A DNA stretch of 38,037 bases from JBGLNJ01 sp964353405 (GCA_964353405.1 CAYGWJ010000126.1:1-38037); one strand, 5' to 3'; numbered from the stretch's first letter, positions 1 through 7,178 are shown. The notes: generated by a model not told the origin, from the letters alone. Numbers and translations: made by a program.

Positions 1-172
1 CGGGGATGGCACGGCACTCTTTTCGCGCGACTCGGCCGGCGGGCGCGGTACGTGCAACGGCAAGCAAGCCGCCGTGGGCTACACGTGGGACGATGACGCA
101 TCGCGCGCCAAGCCCGACTATTGGGGCTATCGCAATCCAACAGCGTTTGTCGAGGCAAGGAGAAAAAAGTAG
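1..172 (+). CDS. C-terminal end of an unrecognised protein (partial)
   Basis: An open frame runs from the window edge (frame of position 2) to a TAG at 170-172 and gives about 56 residues. It ends in a plausible protein-like tail rich in Gly, Asp and aromatic residues (contains YTWDDDASRAKPDYWGYRNP) with a basic end, EARRKK. The stop runs directly into a perfect hairpin at 169-197, which would suit a gene end. I do not recognise the family. The start and most of the gene lie outside the window. The call rests only on an uninterrupted frame, sensible composition and position before the hairpin. Confidence 0.45.
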   Translation, partial: GDGTALFSRDSAGGRGTCNGKQAAVGYTWDDDASRAKPDYWGYRNPTAFVEARRKK

Positions 173-197
173 AGACGACCCGGCGGGTCGTCTCTAC
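169..197. repeat. Perfect 13-bp hairpin, GTAGAGACGACCC family
   Basis: GTAGAGACGACCC (169-181) and its exact reverse complement (185-197) enclose GGC. It overlaps the stop codon of the upstream gene and is not followed by a T-run, so it is more likely a dispersed palindromic element than a classical terminator. A similar style of palindrome occurs at 25666-25686. Confidence 0.7.
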
Positions 198-340
198 CGC
201 CGCCGCGCACGCGTGCGTTTGACTTTTCCCCGCACGGCGAATACAATTTTCCGTGTCGTCTCCCGGCGACCCGCGCCGGTACCACCGACTGCGCCAAGAC
301 AGATTGAACTTGTTCCCTGCGCGAATATAATCTCACGTAA

Positions 341-360
341 CCGCAGATCCTAATCTGCGG
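341..360. repeat. Perfect 8-bp hairpin in the 173-509 intergenic region
   Basis: CCGCAGAT and ATCTGCGG enclose CCTA. The intergenic stretch 173-509 otherwise shows no coding frame that I trust. It must carry the promoter of the antitoxin at 510, but I see no well-spaced -35/-10 pair. Confidence 0.5.
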
Positions 361-509
361 GCAAACATCAAGCGGCCCGATTCGCAAAGCATAGCTCTCA
401 GCAGAGGACAAATCTGGATTGCCTGTGCATCTCCAAATGAAATGTGATAGAATCAATCTGGGTGCTACCGGCAAACATCCGGTTTTCGCAAGCACACGTG
501 GAGGGAGCC

Positions 510-734
510 GTGGCAACCGAGATCATTAGCTTGCAGGTTGATGCAGACCTGGCGCGACTCAAGTCCGCGCCGACGAACGATCAGTCCAAGCTGCAACTAT
601 TGACGAATCTCTGGCTGCGTGAATTACTCGCCCGATCAACGACGTTGACGGTTTTGATGGACGAACTGAGCGACAAGGCTCAGGCGCGCGGCCTGACAGC
701 CGAGAAACTCGACGCAATGCTCCATGCCCACTAG
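510..734 (+). CDS. Small antitoxin-like protein (partner of a truncated PIN toxin)
   Basis: This is a 74-residue, helix-rich acidic protein. I chose GTG at 510 because a GAGGG Shine-Dalgarno sits just upstream (501-505); an earlier in-frame ATG at 444 lacks one. Its 3' end overlaps by 11 bases a second frame (ATG at 724) whose product begins MPTRPRFVFDTNAVVSAV, the typical N-terminus of a PIN-domain toxin. Small protein plus overlapping PIN start is the usual layout of a type II antitoxin-toxin operon, so the antitoxin role is inferred from context. No DNA-binding fold is recognisable with confidence. It is the survivor of a broken pair. Confidence 0.6.
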   Translation: MATEIISLQVDADLARLKSAPTNDQSKLQLLTNLWLRELLARSTTLTVLMDELSDKAQARGLTAEKLDAMLHAH

Positions 735-795
735 ACCCCGCTTTGTCTTCGATACCAACGCCGTCGTCAGCGCCGTGACCTACTTGCCATCTTGA
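724..795 (+). pseudogene. Truncated PIN-domain (VapC-like) toxin remnant
   Basis: The frame from ATG 724 encodes 23 residues, MPTRPRFVFDTNAVVSAV followed by TYLPS, then TGA at 793-795. FVFDTN is the beta-1 strand and first catalytic Asp of PIN nucleases, which normally run to about 130-150 residues. Everything after the first helix is missing: sequence beyond 795 does not continue the fold in any frame and soon enters the 3' end of the convergent gene at 837. The toxin is therefore dead while the antitoxin frame stays open. Confidence 0.7.
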
Positions 796-803
796 TAAGG
801 CTG

Positions 804-838
804 AAAGATCAGCGGTCGCTTAGAAATGCCGGATCTTT
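804..838 (-). terminator. Possible weak terminator hairpin after the membrane-protein gene
   Basis: AAAGATC (804-810) and GATCTTT (832-838) form an inverted repeat just past the stop of the minus-strand gene at 837. There is no long T-run, so termination is only a possibility. Confidence 0.25.
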
Positions 839-1550
839 AAAAATATTCCACGACGTGTTGCGCAGTTTTCTCTTGCCCGCGCGGCACCGGCACTCGTACG
901 GTCGTGTTCTGGCGTCCTGCTCGACTGGGAGACGAGTAGACAATTTCGAGGCTGGCCGGGGTTTCTTCCCTCAAACGAACGCTCTCCAGTCTCGCGCCCC
1001 AGCCTTTCCATGTGTGCAAAGCGCCGCTCAACCAAACCGCATCGGACGAGATTACGGCTTCTCCCTGCGTGCGCCGATTGCGAGCCAGGGTCAGCCGGGG
1101 CATTCCAAACGCCAGCGCGCCCGTCACCATGATTAGGCCCAACATCACCAGCAAGACAACGCCGCCTCCTCGCTGGTCAGCCAGGAAAAAGATCACGCCA
1201 ACCAAGAGTGCAATGCCGGCCACCACCAGCCAGAGGTTTCTCTTTTCCGTTTTCTCTGCTTCCAAGTCGGCCTGAGAATAGGCTTGCCATTCCGCTTCGC
1301 CATATGTCCAGTGCGCCAGCACGTCTTGTCCGCGCGCCAGCCTGTCCCAGGTCGCCGCGCGAGCAAAAAACACGAGCGCCGCTATGAGCGCCACAACAGC
1401 AAAAAAGCCAGCCACGCACGCAAGCGCATAGCCGCCCTGCATCATGTCCATGCTCGCGATGAAGGGCATGACCGACGCAGCCACCGCCGCGATCAAGATA
1501 ACCAGGCAAACAATGGCGACGTTTCTCTCTGGGTTATTGGATGGATTCAT
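837..1550 (-). CDS. Four-helix membrane protein of unknown function
   Basis: The product has 237 residues. ATG at 1550 overlaps the TGA of the upstream epimerase gene (ATGA), so it is translationally coupled and the last gene of the kor-ykf-like operon. Four hydrophobic segments are visible in the first 150 residues, in two hairpins separated by an acidic soluble loop. A soluble C-terminal part of about 85 residues follows, with a beta-rich look somewhat like small bacterial PH-type domains. I do not recognise a named family. A role in the cell envelope is suggested only by its coupling to a murein-peptide epimerase. Confidence 0.75.
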   Translation of the reverse strand: MNPSNNPERNVAIVCLVILIAAVAASVMPFIASMDMMQGGYALACVAGFFAVVALIAALVFFARAATWDRLARGQDVLAHWTYGEAEWQAYSQADLEAEKTEKRNLWLVVAGIALLVGVIFFLADQRGGGVVLLVMLGLIMVTGALAFGMPRLTLARNRRTQGEAVISSDAVWLSGALHTWKGWGARLESVRLREETPASLEIVYSSPSRAGRQNTTVRVPVPRGQEKTAQHVVEYF

Positions 1551-2551
1551 TTGGGTTGCACCCCCAGCCCCGGCCCATCCGGCAGAATGATCTTGGCGCC
1601 GTCGTAGCGCAGGCCCACGAACGGATCGTTGGCAATCAGCAACGGGCCATCCAGGTCGCAATAGTCGGCCAGCGGGGCGATGTGCGCGGCGGCCGTGACG
1701 CCGACCGAGCTTTCCACCATGCAGCTAAGCATGACCTTCAAATCAAGCGCGCGCGCGACCGCTATCGTCCTCAATGCGCCGCGCAGGCCGCCGGTTTTCA
1801 TCAGCTTGACCACCACGCCGTCAATCGCGCCGGCTAGCCCCGGCAGGTCACGTTCGGTCTGCGCGGACTCGTCGGCAAAGATGGGCACGCTCACGCGCTG
1901 CTTGAGCCAGCGCAAGCCGTCCCAATCCTCGCGCGCCAGCGGCTGCTCGATGAACTCGATATCATAGTCGGCCAGTTGCGGAACGAGTTGGGCGGCCTGT
2001 TCGCGCGTCCAGCCGGCGTTGGCGTCCAGTCTAAGCCGGGCGTCCGTCGCATGGCGAATCGCACGCACTGCCGCTACGTCGCCGTCGGGCTTTAGCCCGA
2101 CGCCGACCTTGATTTTGAGAATGGGCAAGCCGGATTCCTTGGCGCGCGCCGCCATCACTTCGGGTCTATCAATTCCAATCGTGAAGCAAGTCTCCGGCAC
2201 GCGCGCCGGGTTGAGGCCAAAGAATCTGTAGAGGGGAAGGCCCAACCGTTTGCCGACGAGGTCATGTAAGGCCACGTCAATCGCGGCATAGCCCGCTGCC
2301 GACGCGCCAGCGCGCGGCAAGCGCGCGAGGATGTCTTCTAGTTGAAATGGATCATCGCCTACCCTCGGCGCCACACGCGCAACATAGTCCATCACGCCTT
2401 GAGGCGTCTCGTCATAGTACGGCACGATGGGTGCTTCACCCACGCCCTCGTCAATTCGAACCAGAACGTTGTGGCGCACATCGCTGGCGCCGTGAGCAAT
2501 GGTGAAGGTGGTGCGAAGGTAAAGGTCGAGAGGTTCAGTCGTGACGCGCAT
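1547..2551 (-). CDS. Dipeptide epimerase (L-Ala-D/L-Glu epimerase type), enolase superfamily
   Basis: The product has 334 residues, the usual length of the muconate-lactonizing/dipeptide-epimerase subgroup. Visible active-site elements are the KxK base motif (KIK, K146 and K148), metal ligands D176 (RLDANAGW), E202 (FIEQPL) and D227 (FADES), and the opposite-face lysine K249 (VVVKLMKTGG). The SCMVES and DLDGPL stretches near the end are typical of L-Ala-D/L-Glu epimerases, which need Mg2+ and isomerise L-Ala-D-Glu from murein to L-Ala-L-Glu. Start: ATG 2551 with GGAG seven bases upstream; an earlier in-frame start lies in repeat DNA and was rejected. An NlpC/P60 peptidase lies immediately upstream, like YkfC beside YkfB. 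Substrate is inferred; other dipeptides are possible. Confidence 0.85.
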   Translation of the reverse strand: MRVTTEPLDLYLRTTFTIAHGASDVRHNVLVRIDEGVGEAPIVPYYDETPQGVMDYVARVAPRVGDDPFQLEDILARLPRAGASAAGYAAIDVALHDLVGKRLGLPLYRFFGLNPARVPETCFTIGIDRPEVMAARAKESGLPILKIKVGVGLKPDGDVAAVRAIRHATDARLRLDANAGWTREQAAQLVPQLADYDIEFIEQPLAREDWDGLRWLKQRVSVPIFADESAQTERDLPGLAGAIDGVVVKLMKTGGLRGALRTIAVARALDLKVMLSCMVESSVGVTAAAHIAPLADYCDLDGPLLIANDPFVGLRYDGAKIILPDGPGLGVQPK

Positions 2552-2571
2552 AGGTGCTCCGTAAAACGTGA

Positions 2572-2615
2572 AACGTGAAACGTGAAACGTAATATTACGT
2601 TTCACGTTTCACGTT
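2572..2615. repeat. 44-bp perfect palindrome built from 7-bp units
   Basis: Tandem copies of AAACGTG run into the mirror-image CACGTTT copies, with the centre at AAT|ATT (2593/2594) and 22 matching base pairs per arm. It fills the 70-base gap between the NlpC/P60 stop and the epimerase start. A transcript would fold into a long AT-rich hairpin without a T-run. See the separate finding on heptamer arrays. Confidence 0.85.
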
Positions 2616-2621
2616 GTCATG

Positions 2622-3719
2622 TCACACAAATCGCCTTACACCAGCGAGATGCTCTTTGAGCCAGGCGCGGTAAATTGGGGAGGCCGGGTCGAGGCTGTTC
2701 TGCGTGACGCCCCACACATGCCCGGTGGCGTGAATGAACTCGTCTCCGCCCAGCGAGACAGCCACGTGCGTGATGGATTCAACCCGGCCTGCCTGCGGGT
2801 CTGCCGGGCTGTCAATCTGACTGCTAAAGAAGAGCAAATCGCCGGGCTGCGGCTCGCCCTCGACAGGCTGACCGGCGATGAATTGTTGATCTGCATCGCG
2901 CGGGATACGAATGCCCATCAACCCCAGCGTCGTCTGCGCAAAGCCGGAACAATCGTAACCGAACGGCGTCTCGCCGCCCCACAGGTACGGCACGCCGATA
3001 AAGCGGCCCATCCGTTCGAGCGTACGCGCAATTCCGGCAGCGTCAGGGCGTGGACGCTCGGCCATCGGTGCCAAGTCGGCTTCGGCCACCCACAGCGGCG
3101 GCTCACCCTCCCAGTTGATGCGCGCCAGCCCGGCTCGCCGCTCGGACACCTTAACCGGCGCGCCGAACGGCAGCTTGCCTGCGCGCAATCCCTCCGGCAG
3201 CGTCCCACCCTGGACAAGCAGACCGCTGTACGTTGTCGCCAGTTCAGCTTCCACCAGCGCGTCGGCCTGGGCGCGGTAGGCGCACGCCTGATCGCGACCG
3301 CAGATGAACAGAGACGATTCAACCAGCCAGCCGAGGTATCCATCTTCAAGGCGCGCAAACCACCAGCCCGTGTTCGCGTCGTACTTGAGCAACTCGACGG
3401 CCTCGCCGAACAATGCTTGCGCCAGCAGCTCAGCCGCATTGCCCGGCGAGCGGCGCAGGTTGGATAGCCCGCGCTTGACGAGCGCCCACCTGTTGTCGGG
3501 GCGAGCCAGTGTGACAATGTCATTGACCACTCGCGCCTCCGGCGCGGCTTGACGGATAGCCCGCTCGGCTGTGGCGCGCTGCTCATCGGTCAGCACCTCG
3601 CCCGTCAGGTGAACAGCGTCATGGCTTGTTTGAGCCTGGGCCGCAAAATGCGTCGTGCGGGCATCAGCCCATTTTTGTTTTCGGAGGGAATCGAGAACGG
3701 ATTGCAAGTCGCCAGGCAT
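2622..3719 (-). CDS. NlpC/P60 cysteine endopeptidase with SH3-like domains (YkfC-like)
   Basis: The product has 365 residues. The C-terminal NlpC/P60 domain (about 230-365) shows the catalytic Cys in GYDCSGFAQTTL (C257), the His in ITHVAVSLGG (H318) and a third polar residue near FIHATG (H330). An SH3-like segment is visible at about 97-140, with a second likely around 165-220. The N-terminal 25-72 resembles a BON-like fold. No signal peptide is evident, so cytoplasmic action on imported murein peptides is plausible. Proteins of this layout cleave gamma-D-Glu-diamino-acid bonds and release L-Ala-D-Glu, the substrate of the adjacent epimerase. Start: ATG 3719, 13 bases after the korC stop; its ribosome site is weak, suggesting coupling to korC. 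Confidence 0.82.
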   Translation of the reverse strand: MPGDLQSVLDSLRKQKWADARTTHFAAQAQTSHDAVHLTGEVLTDEQRATAERAIRQAAPEARVVNDIVTLARPDNRWALVKRGLSNLRRSPGNAAELLAQALFGEAVELLKYDANTGWWFARLEDGYLGWLVESSLFICGRDQACAYRAQADALVEAELATTYSGLLVQGGTLPEGLRAGKLPFGAPVKVSERRAGLARINWEGEPPLWVAEADLAPMAERPRPDAAGIARTLERMGRFIGVPYLWGGETPFGYDCSGFAQTTLGLMGIRIPRDADQQFIAGQPVEGEPQPGDLLFFSSQIDSPADPQAGRVESITHVAVSLGGDEFIHATGHVWGVTQNSLDPASPIYRAWLKEHLAGVRRFV

Positions 3720-3732
3720 AGGGTTTTCAGGT

Positions 3733-4326
3733 TCAGGCCGGCACGGCCGCTCTAGCCGCCTGCCGCCCGGACCATTGCTCAGCCGCCGCAAACCCGGCCG
3801 CCAGCGCGGCGCGATTCATGTCTTGCGTGCCTTGGGGCGCGCGAGCGGCGACGGCTTGCTCGATGGCCTGGCGGCTGACAATCTGCGTCAGCCCCACCAG
3901 CACACCCAAAGCCACGACGTTGGCCGTGATGGTTTTGCCAGTGGCTTCGAGCGCCAGCCGCGTGATGGGCACTTGCACCGCGCGCGACGTGGGCACGCGG
4001 CCTACCTTTTCTTCGTCCACGATCAACAGGCCACTCTTTTTGAGCGCCGCCGCGTACTTGTCGCACGCTTCCTGGCTCATCACCACCAGCGCGTCGGCGC
4101 TGATGACCTTGGGATAATCAATCTCGCCCTCGCTGATAATGACCTCAGCCTTGGACGCACCGCCGCGCGCTTCTGGCCCATAACTCTGCGTCTGGATGGC
4201 GTTCTTGCCGTCGTAAATCGCCGCCGCCTCGGCCAGGACGATGCCGGCCAGAATCATGCCCTGTCCACCCTCGCCGGCCAATCGGATTTCCGTGCGGCTC
4301 GCGCCGCGTCCATTCTTGTCCGCCAC
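3733..4326 (-). CDS. korC: 2-oxoacid:ferredoxin oxidoreductase gamma subunit (KorC type)
   Basis: The product has 197 residues. The N-terminal LAGEGGQGMILAGIVLAEAA is the hallmark of the gamma domain of pyruvate/2-oxoglutarate:ferredoxin oxidoreductases, followed by TQSYGPEARGGASKAEV. Length is normal for a separate gamma subunit. GTG start at 4326 shares one base with the korB stop (TAGTG) and has AGGAGG eight bases upstream, so translation is coupled. In the complex this subunit holds part of the CoA-binding surface. Substrate (2-oxoglutarate rather than pyruvate) is inferred from the D-A-B-C gene order and from TCA genes elsewhere in the window. Confidence 0.88.
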   Translation of the reverse strand: MADKNGRGASRTEIRLAGEGGQGMILAGIVLAEAAAIYDGKNAIQTQSYGPEARGGASKAEVIISEGEIDYPKVISADALVVMSQEACDKYAAALKKSGLLIVDEEKVGRVPTSRAVQVPITRLALEATGKTITANVVALGVLVGLTQIVSRQAIEQAVAARAPQGTQDMNRAALAAGFAAAEQWSGRQAARAAVPA

Positions 4327-5186
4327 TAGAGGCCTCCTGCCGTGCGCGGCTTGCCGTGCGCGCCTGCCCTGGCGCGCTCGATGACCTGATCGTACAGCGC
4401 GGTGTATTCAGGCTTGTCCAGGTCGCATACAACGCCGCGAATAGTTTTTCCGCCGCGCTCTTCAGGCGCCAGCTTGTCGGCAGCAGCACGCGTGATGCTG
4501 TTATCCTTGAGCTGGCGCATCATCTCCACGGCGGTGCCGAGCTTGTTGATGCGGCCGAGGGTCGTGTGGCAATAGCTCACCGCCTCCACCAGGCTAAAGC
4601 CGTTCTTGCGAATCGCCTGCTCGATGTAGCGATCCAGCTCGACCGCGTGATAGACTGTGCTGCGCGCGACGAACGATGCCCCCGCCGCCATCGCCAGATC
4701 ACACACCGGAAACGGCGGCTCGATGTTGCCATAGGGCGCGGTCGTCGCCCGCAGGTCGAGCGGCGTCGTGGGACTGTATTGCCCGCCCGTCATGCCATAG
4801 ACCGAGTTGTTGACAATGATCGCCGTGAGGTCAATGTTGCGGCGCGCAGCATGGATAAAGTGATTGCCGCCGATAGCCAGCGCGTCGCCATCGCCCATCA
4901 CCACGATCACTTTGAGTTTGGGTTGAGCGAGCTTGAGGCCTGTGGCAAAGGCCAGCGCTCGACCGTGCGTGGTGTGCATCGTGTTGAAATCGAGGTACAC
5001 GGGCATGCGCCCCGTGCAGCCGATGCCGGACACGACGGCGACATCGTCCTTGGCCAGGCCCATCCGATCCACGGCGCGGATGAGCGCGCCCATCACCACG
5101 CCGATGCCGCACCCGCTGCACCAGACGTTGGGGAATTTTTTGGTTTGTCTAAGATAACTGTAAGCTGAATGTTCTTCTTGTGGCAT
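4326..5186 (-). CDS. korB: 2-oxoacid:ferredoxin oxidoreductase beta subunit (TPP-binding, KorB type)
   Basis: The product has 286 residues. The WCSGCGIG motif near residue 22, the thiamine-diphosphate motif starting GDGDALAIGGNHFIHAARRN and the following IIVNNSVYGMTGGQYSPTTP identify the beta subunit that carries TPP and takes part in [4Fe-4S] electron transfer. ATG 5186 has GGAG about eight bases upstream. In related genomes korA and korB are normally adjacent; here a four-helix-bundle gene and its repeat arrays separate them by 517 bases. The short beta subunit of about 280-300 residues fits the 2-oxoglutarate type. Confidence 0.9.
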   Translation of the reverse strand: MPQEEHSAYSYLRQTKKFPNVWCSGCGIGVVMGALIRAVDRMGLAKDDVAVVSGIGCTGRMPVYLDFNTMHTTHGRALAFATGLKLAQPKLKVIVVMGDGDALAIGGNHFIHAARRNIDLTAIIVNNSVYGMTGGQYSPTTPLDLRATTAPYGNIEPPFPVCDLAMAAGASFVARSTVYHAVELDRYIEQAIRKNGFSLVEAVSYCHTTLGRINKLGTAVEMMRQLKDNSITRAAADKLAPEERGGKTIRGVVCDLDKPEYTALYDQVIERARAGAHGKPRTAGGL

Positions 5187-5196
5187 TTCAACTCCA

Positions 5197-5266
5197 TGTC
5201 ACATGTCACAGGTCACAGGTCGCAGGTCACAGGTCACAGGTCACAGGTCGCAAGACGCAGGTCAAT
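5197..5266. repeat. Heptamer array (GGTCACA/GGTCGCA), left flank of the four-helix-bundle gene
   Basis: About ten head-to-tail 7-bp units are visible: TGTCACA twice, then GGTCACA and GGTCGCA variants, ending GGTCAAT, which overlaps the stop of the minus-strand gene at 5262. Orientation is opposite to the matching array at 5666-5707. Confidence 0.9.
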
Positions 5267-5645
5267 CTTCCTTGATTGCGCCTTTGATGGCAGCCTCGCG
5301 ATAGTTGTACAGCATACCGCCCAACTTGCGGTATTCGGCATAAAAGTATTGAAAGTGGTCAACCTTGAGACACTCGGTCTCGTGAAGCAGCTCGAGGTGC
5401 GCTTTGGTCTCGTCGCACGTCGAAACTGCATAGGTCAGAAAACGAACATGATCGGGCGGATAGCGCCGCCGCCCATAGCCTTCCACAAAATTGGCAACGA
5501 TGGACTTGGACGAGCGACGAATCTGATCGCCTTCGGCAAACATCTCATACTTGGGCAGTTCGGTCAGCGTCATCTTGTGAATCTCTACCGCCAGCTTCTT
5601 GGCCAGCTTGTAGATTTCAGCATCCTCATAACCGCGTCCAGCCAC
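5262..5645 (-). CDS. Four-helix-bundle protein (23S rRNA intervening-sequence/S23 family)
   Basis: The product has 127 residues. Features of the family are an N-terminal YEDAEIYKLAKKLAVEIHKM, a central RRSSKSIVANFVEGYGRR, and later ETKAHLELLHET. The fold is a small up-and-down helical bundle; members occur inside 23S rRNA insertions or as isolated chromosomal genes and their function is unknown. I chose GTG 5645, with AGGAG six bases upstream, because the family begins at this point. The longer frame to 5723 only translates the heptamer repeats. The gene interrupts the korA-korB operon and is bracketed by inverted heptamer arrays, so it looks like a cassette that entered the operon. Confidence 0.85.
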   Translation of the reverse strand: MAGRGYEDAEIYKLAKKLAVEIHKMTLTELPKYEMFAEGDQIRRSSKSIVANFVEGYGRRRYPPDHVRFLTYAVSTCDETKAHLELLHETECLKVDHFQYFYAEYRKLGGMLYNYREAAIKGAIKED

Positions 5646-5665
5646 TTGGCTCTCCTGCGCTAAAT

Positions 5666-5707
5666 CTGCGCCCTGCGACCTGCGCCCTGCGACCTGCGCC
5701 CTGTTAC
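5666..5707. repeat. Heptamer array (CTGCGCC/CTGCGAC), right flank of the four-helix-bundle gene
   Basis: Six 7-bp units lie between the korA stop and the start of the four-helix-bundle gene. Read on the minus strand they are GTCGCAG/GGCGCAG, the same core as the plus-strand left array at 5197-5266, so the two arrays are inverted relative to each other. The last unit overlaps the korA stop codon. Confidence 0.9.
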
Positions 5708-6822
5708 TTGCCTTCAATCGCATCCAAAATCATCTGCGGCGTCACCATCTCGCCGTTGGCGCGGTTGACGCGCACCACCTTGTGGCGCCCTGCCACGCGC
5801 TCCACTTCCAGCGCCAACTGCCCCAGGTTCATCTCCGGCACGATGATGCGGCGGGCGCTGCGCGAGACGCGGGCAATCACGTCTTCGGCAAAAGGCCAAA
5901 TCGTCAACAACGTCACCAGGCCGACTTTGCAGCGCCGCTGGCGTGCCAGCTTGACGGCGTGCCGCGCGCTGCGCGCCGATGCGCCAAAAGTCACAACTAC
6001 GGTATGGGCAGCCGCGTGATCCTCTTCTACCATCACAATGTCGCCCACGTTGCGCTCGATCTTGCGATGCACCCGCTCGATCCACGGGTCAATCTCGTCA
6101 ATCCGCTGAGTGGGATAACCGGCCACGTCGTGCAGCAGCCCGGTGACGTGATAGCGATAGCCCGCGCCAAAGTTGGACATCGGCGGAACGTCGCTGGGCG
6201 AATCGCCATAAGGCTTGTACCATTCAGGCGGGACGCTCGTCGTCACACGCTCCACTCGCTCTACGCTTTCCGGATCGGGCAGCTCGGTTTTCTCGCGCAT
6301 GTGGCCGACGACTTCGTCGAGCAGCAGGATGACGGGCGTGCGATACTTTTCGGAAAAGTTGAACGCCGTCACAGTGAGGTCGAACGCCTGGCGGACGGAC
6401 GTGGGGCTGAGCGCGATGATGGGATGGTCGCCGTGCGTGCCCCAGCGCGCCTGCATCACGTCGCCCTGCGAGGGACTGGTGGGCTGGCCCGTGCTGGGGC
6501 CGAGCCGCTGCACGTCCACGACGACGCACGGCACTTCGGTCATCGCGGCGTAGCCGATGTGCTCCTGCATCAGCGAAAAGCCGGGGCCGCTCGTGGCGGT
6601 CATCGCCTTCAGCCCGCCCACCGACGCCCCAATGCACGCAGCCAAACTCGCAATTTCGTCTTCCATCTGGATAAACTTGCCGCCGACCTTGGGCAGCTCG
6701 CGCGAGAGCATCTCGGCGATTTCGGTGGACGGCGTGATGGGGTAGCCCGCATAGAACTTGCAGTCCGCCGCCAGCGCCCCCCAGGCGACGGCCTCGTTGC
6801 CTTGCATCAGTTTGACCGTCAA
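5704..6822 (-). CDS. korA: 2-oxoacid:ferredoxin oxidoreductase alpha subunit (KorA type)
   Basis: The product has 372 residues. GNEAVAWGALAADCKFYAGY followed by PITPSTEIAE is the diagnostic N-terminal pyrimidine-binding domain. FIQMEDEIAS and ATSGPGFSLMQE are further family motifs, and a C-terminal transketolase-like domain ends around EMNLGQLALE. I prefer TTG 6822 (AGGGGG just upstream, giving the family-like MTVKLMQGNEAV) over the internal ATG at 6807. It starts nine bases after korD stops. The protein binds the 2-oxoacid and works with KorB, KorC and KorD to make acyl-CoA, CO2 and reduced ferredoxin. Confidence 0.9.
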   Translation of the reverse strand: MTVKLMQGNEAVAWGALAADCKFYAGYPITPSTEIAEMLSRELPKVGGKFIQMEDEIASLAACIGASVGGLKAMTATSGPGFSLMQEHIGYAAMTEVPCVVVDVQRLGPSTGQPTSPSQGDVMQARWGTHGDHPIIALSPTSVRQAFDLTVTAFNFSEKYRTPVILLLDEVVGHMREKTELPDPESVERVERVTTSVPPEWYKPYGDSPSDVPPMSNFGAGYRYHVTGLLHDVAGYPTQRIDEIDPWIERVHRKIERNVGDIVMVEEDHAAAHTVVVTFGASARSARHAVKLARQRRCKVGLVTLLTIWPFAEDVIARVSRSARRIIVPEMNLGQLALEVERVAGRHKVVRVNRANGEMVTPQMILDAIEGK

Positions 6823-6831
6823 CTCTACCCC

Positions 6832-7110
6832 CTATACTCCCTCGATACGCTTGACGACGATGGCCAGGTCAGGGCAGTGCGTATCGCACCAGTGACAGGC
6901 GGTGCATTTTTCCGGCGCGATGACCATCGGGCGGCTGTCGCGATCCAGGCCCAGCACGCCCGTCGGGCAAAACTCGGCGCACAGCCCACAACCCTTGCAC
7001 CACGTTCCAAAGATCACCACCTGGCCGCGCGGGCCTTTGCGGGCGGCCGGGCGCGCTGGCGCGTCTGTCACTGCCGGGGATTTGACCGACGACTCTACAA
7101 CTTCTGGCAT
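6832..7110 (-). CDS. korD: 2-oxoacid:ferredoxin oxidoreductase delta subunit, 2[4Fe-4S] ferredoxin (KorD type)
   Basis: The product has 92 residues. Two clusters are visible: CKGCGLCAEFCP and CTACHWCDTHCP, each CxxCxxCxxxCP, as expected for the subunit that passes electrons to external ferredoxin. The first 25 residues are a Pro/Ala-rich low-complexity extension. ATG 7110 is preceded by GGAGGT with five-base spacing. It is the first gene of the minus-strand operon D-A-(fhb)-B-C, the order usual for 2-oxoglutarate:ferredoxin oxidoreductase. Confidence 0.9.
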   Translation of the reverse strand: MPEVVESSVKSPAVTDAPARPAARKGPRGQVVIFGTWCKGCGLCAEFCPTGVLGLDRDSRPMVIAPEKCTACHWCDTHCPDLAIVVKRIEGV

Positions 7111-7161
7111 GATTTACCTCCACAACAACCTTCCCCTAAGGCTACAATACTTTAATTCGTT

Positions 7162-7178
7162 TGTGATGTGACATCACA
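7162..7178. promoter_or_regulatory. 17-bp palindromic operator candidate between korD and the OB-fold gene
   Basis: TGTGATGT and ACATCACA are exact inverted copies around a single G. The half-sites TGTGA and TCACA resemble those of the CRP/FNR superfamily, but the spacing is seven rather than six bases. It lies about 50 bases upstream of the korD start, where it could overlap the -35 region of a minus-strand promoter whose -10 may be TATTGT. The regulator is unknown. Confidence 0.4.

Noticed and set aside
5782..7155. Long plus-strand open frame (over 450 codons) opposite korA/korD
   Set aside because: It is antisense to korA and korD, which have full conserved motifs; the Arg/His-rich product is a typical shadow in G+C-rich DNA.
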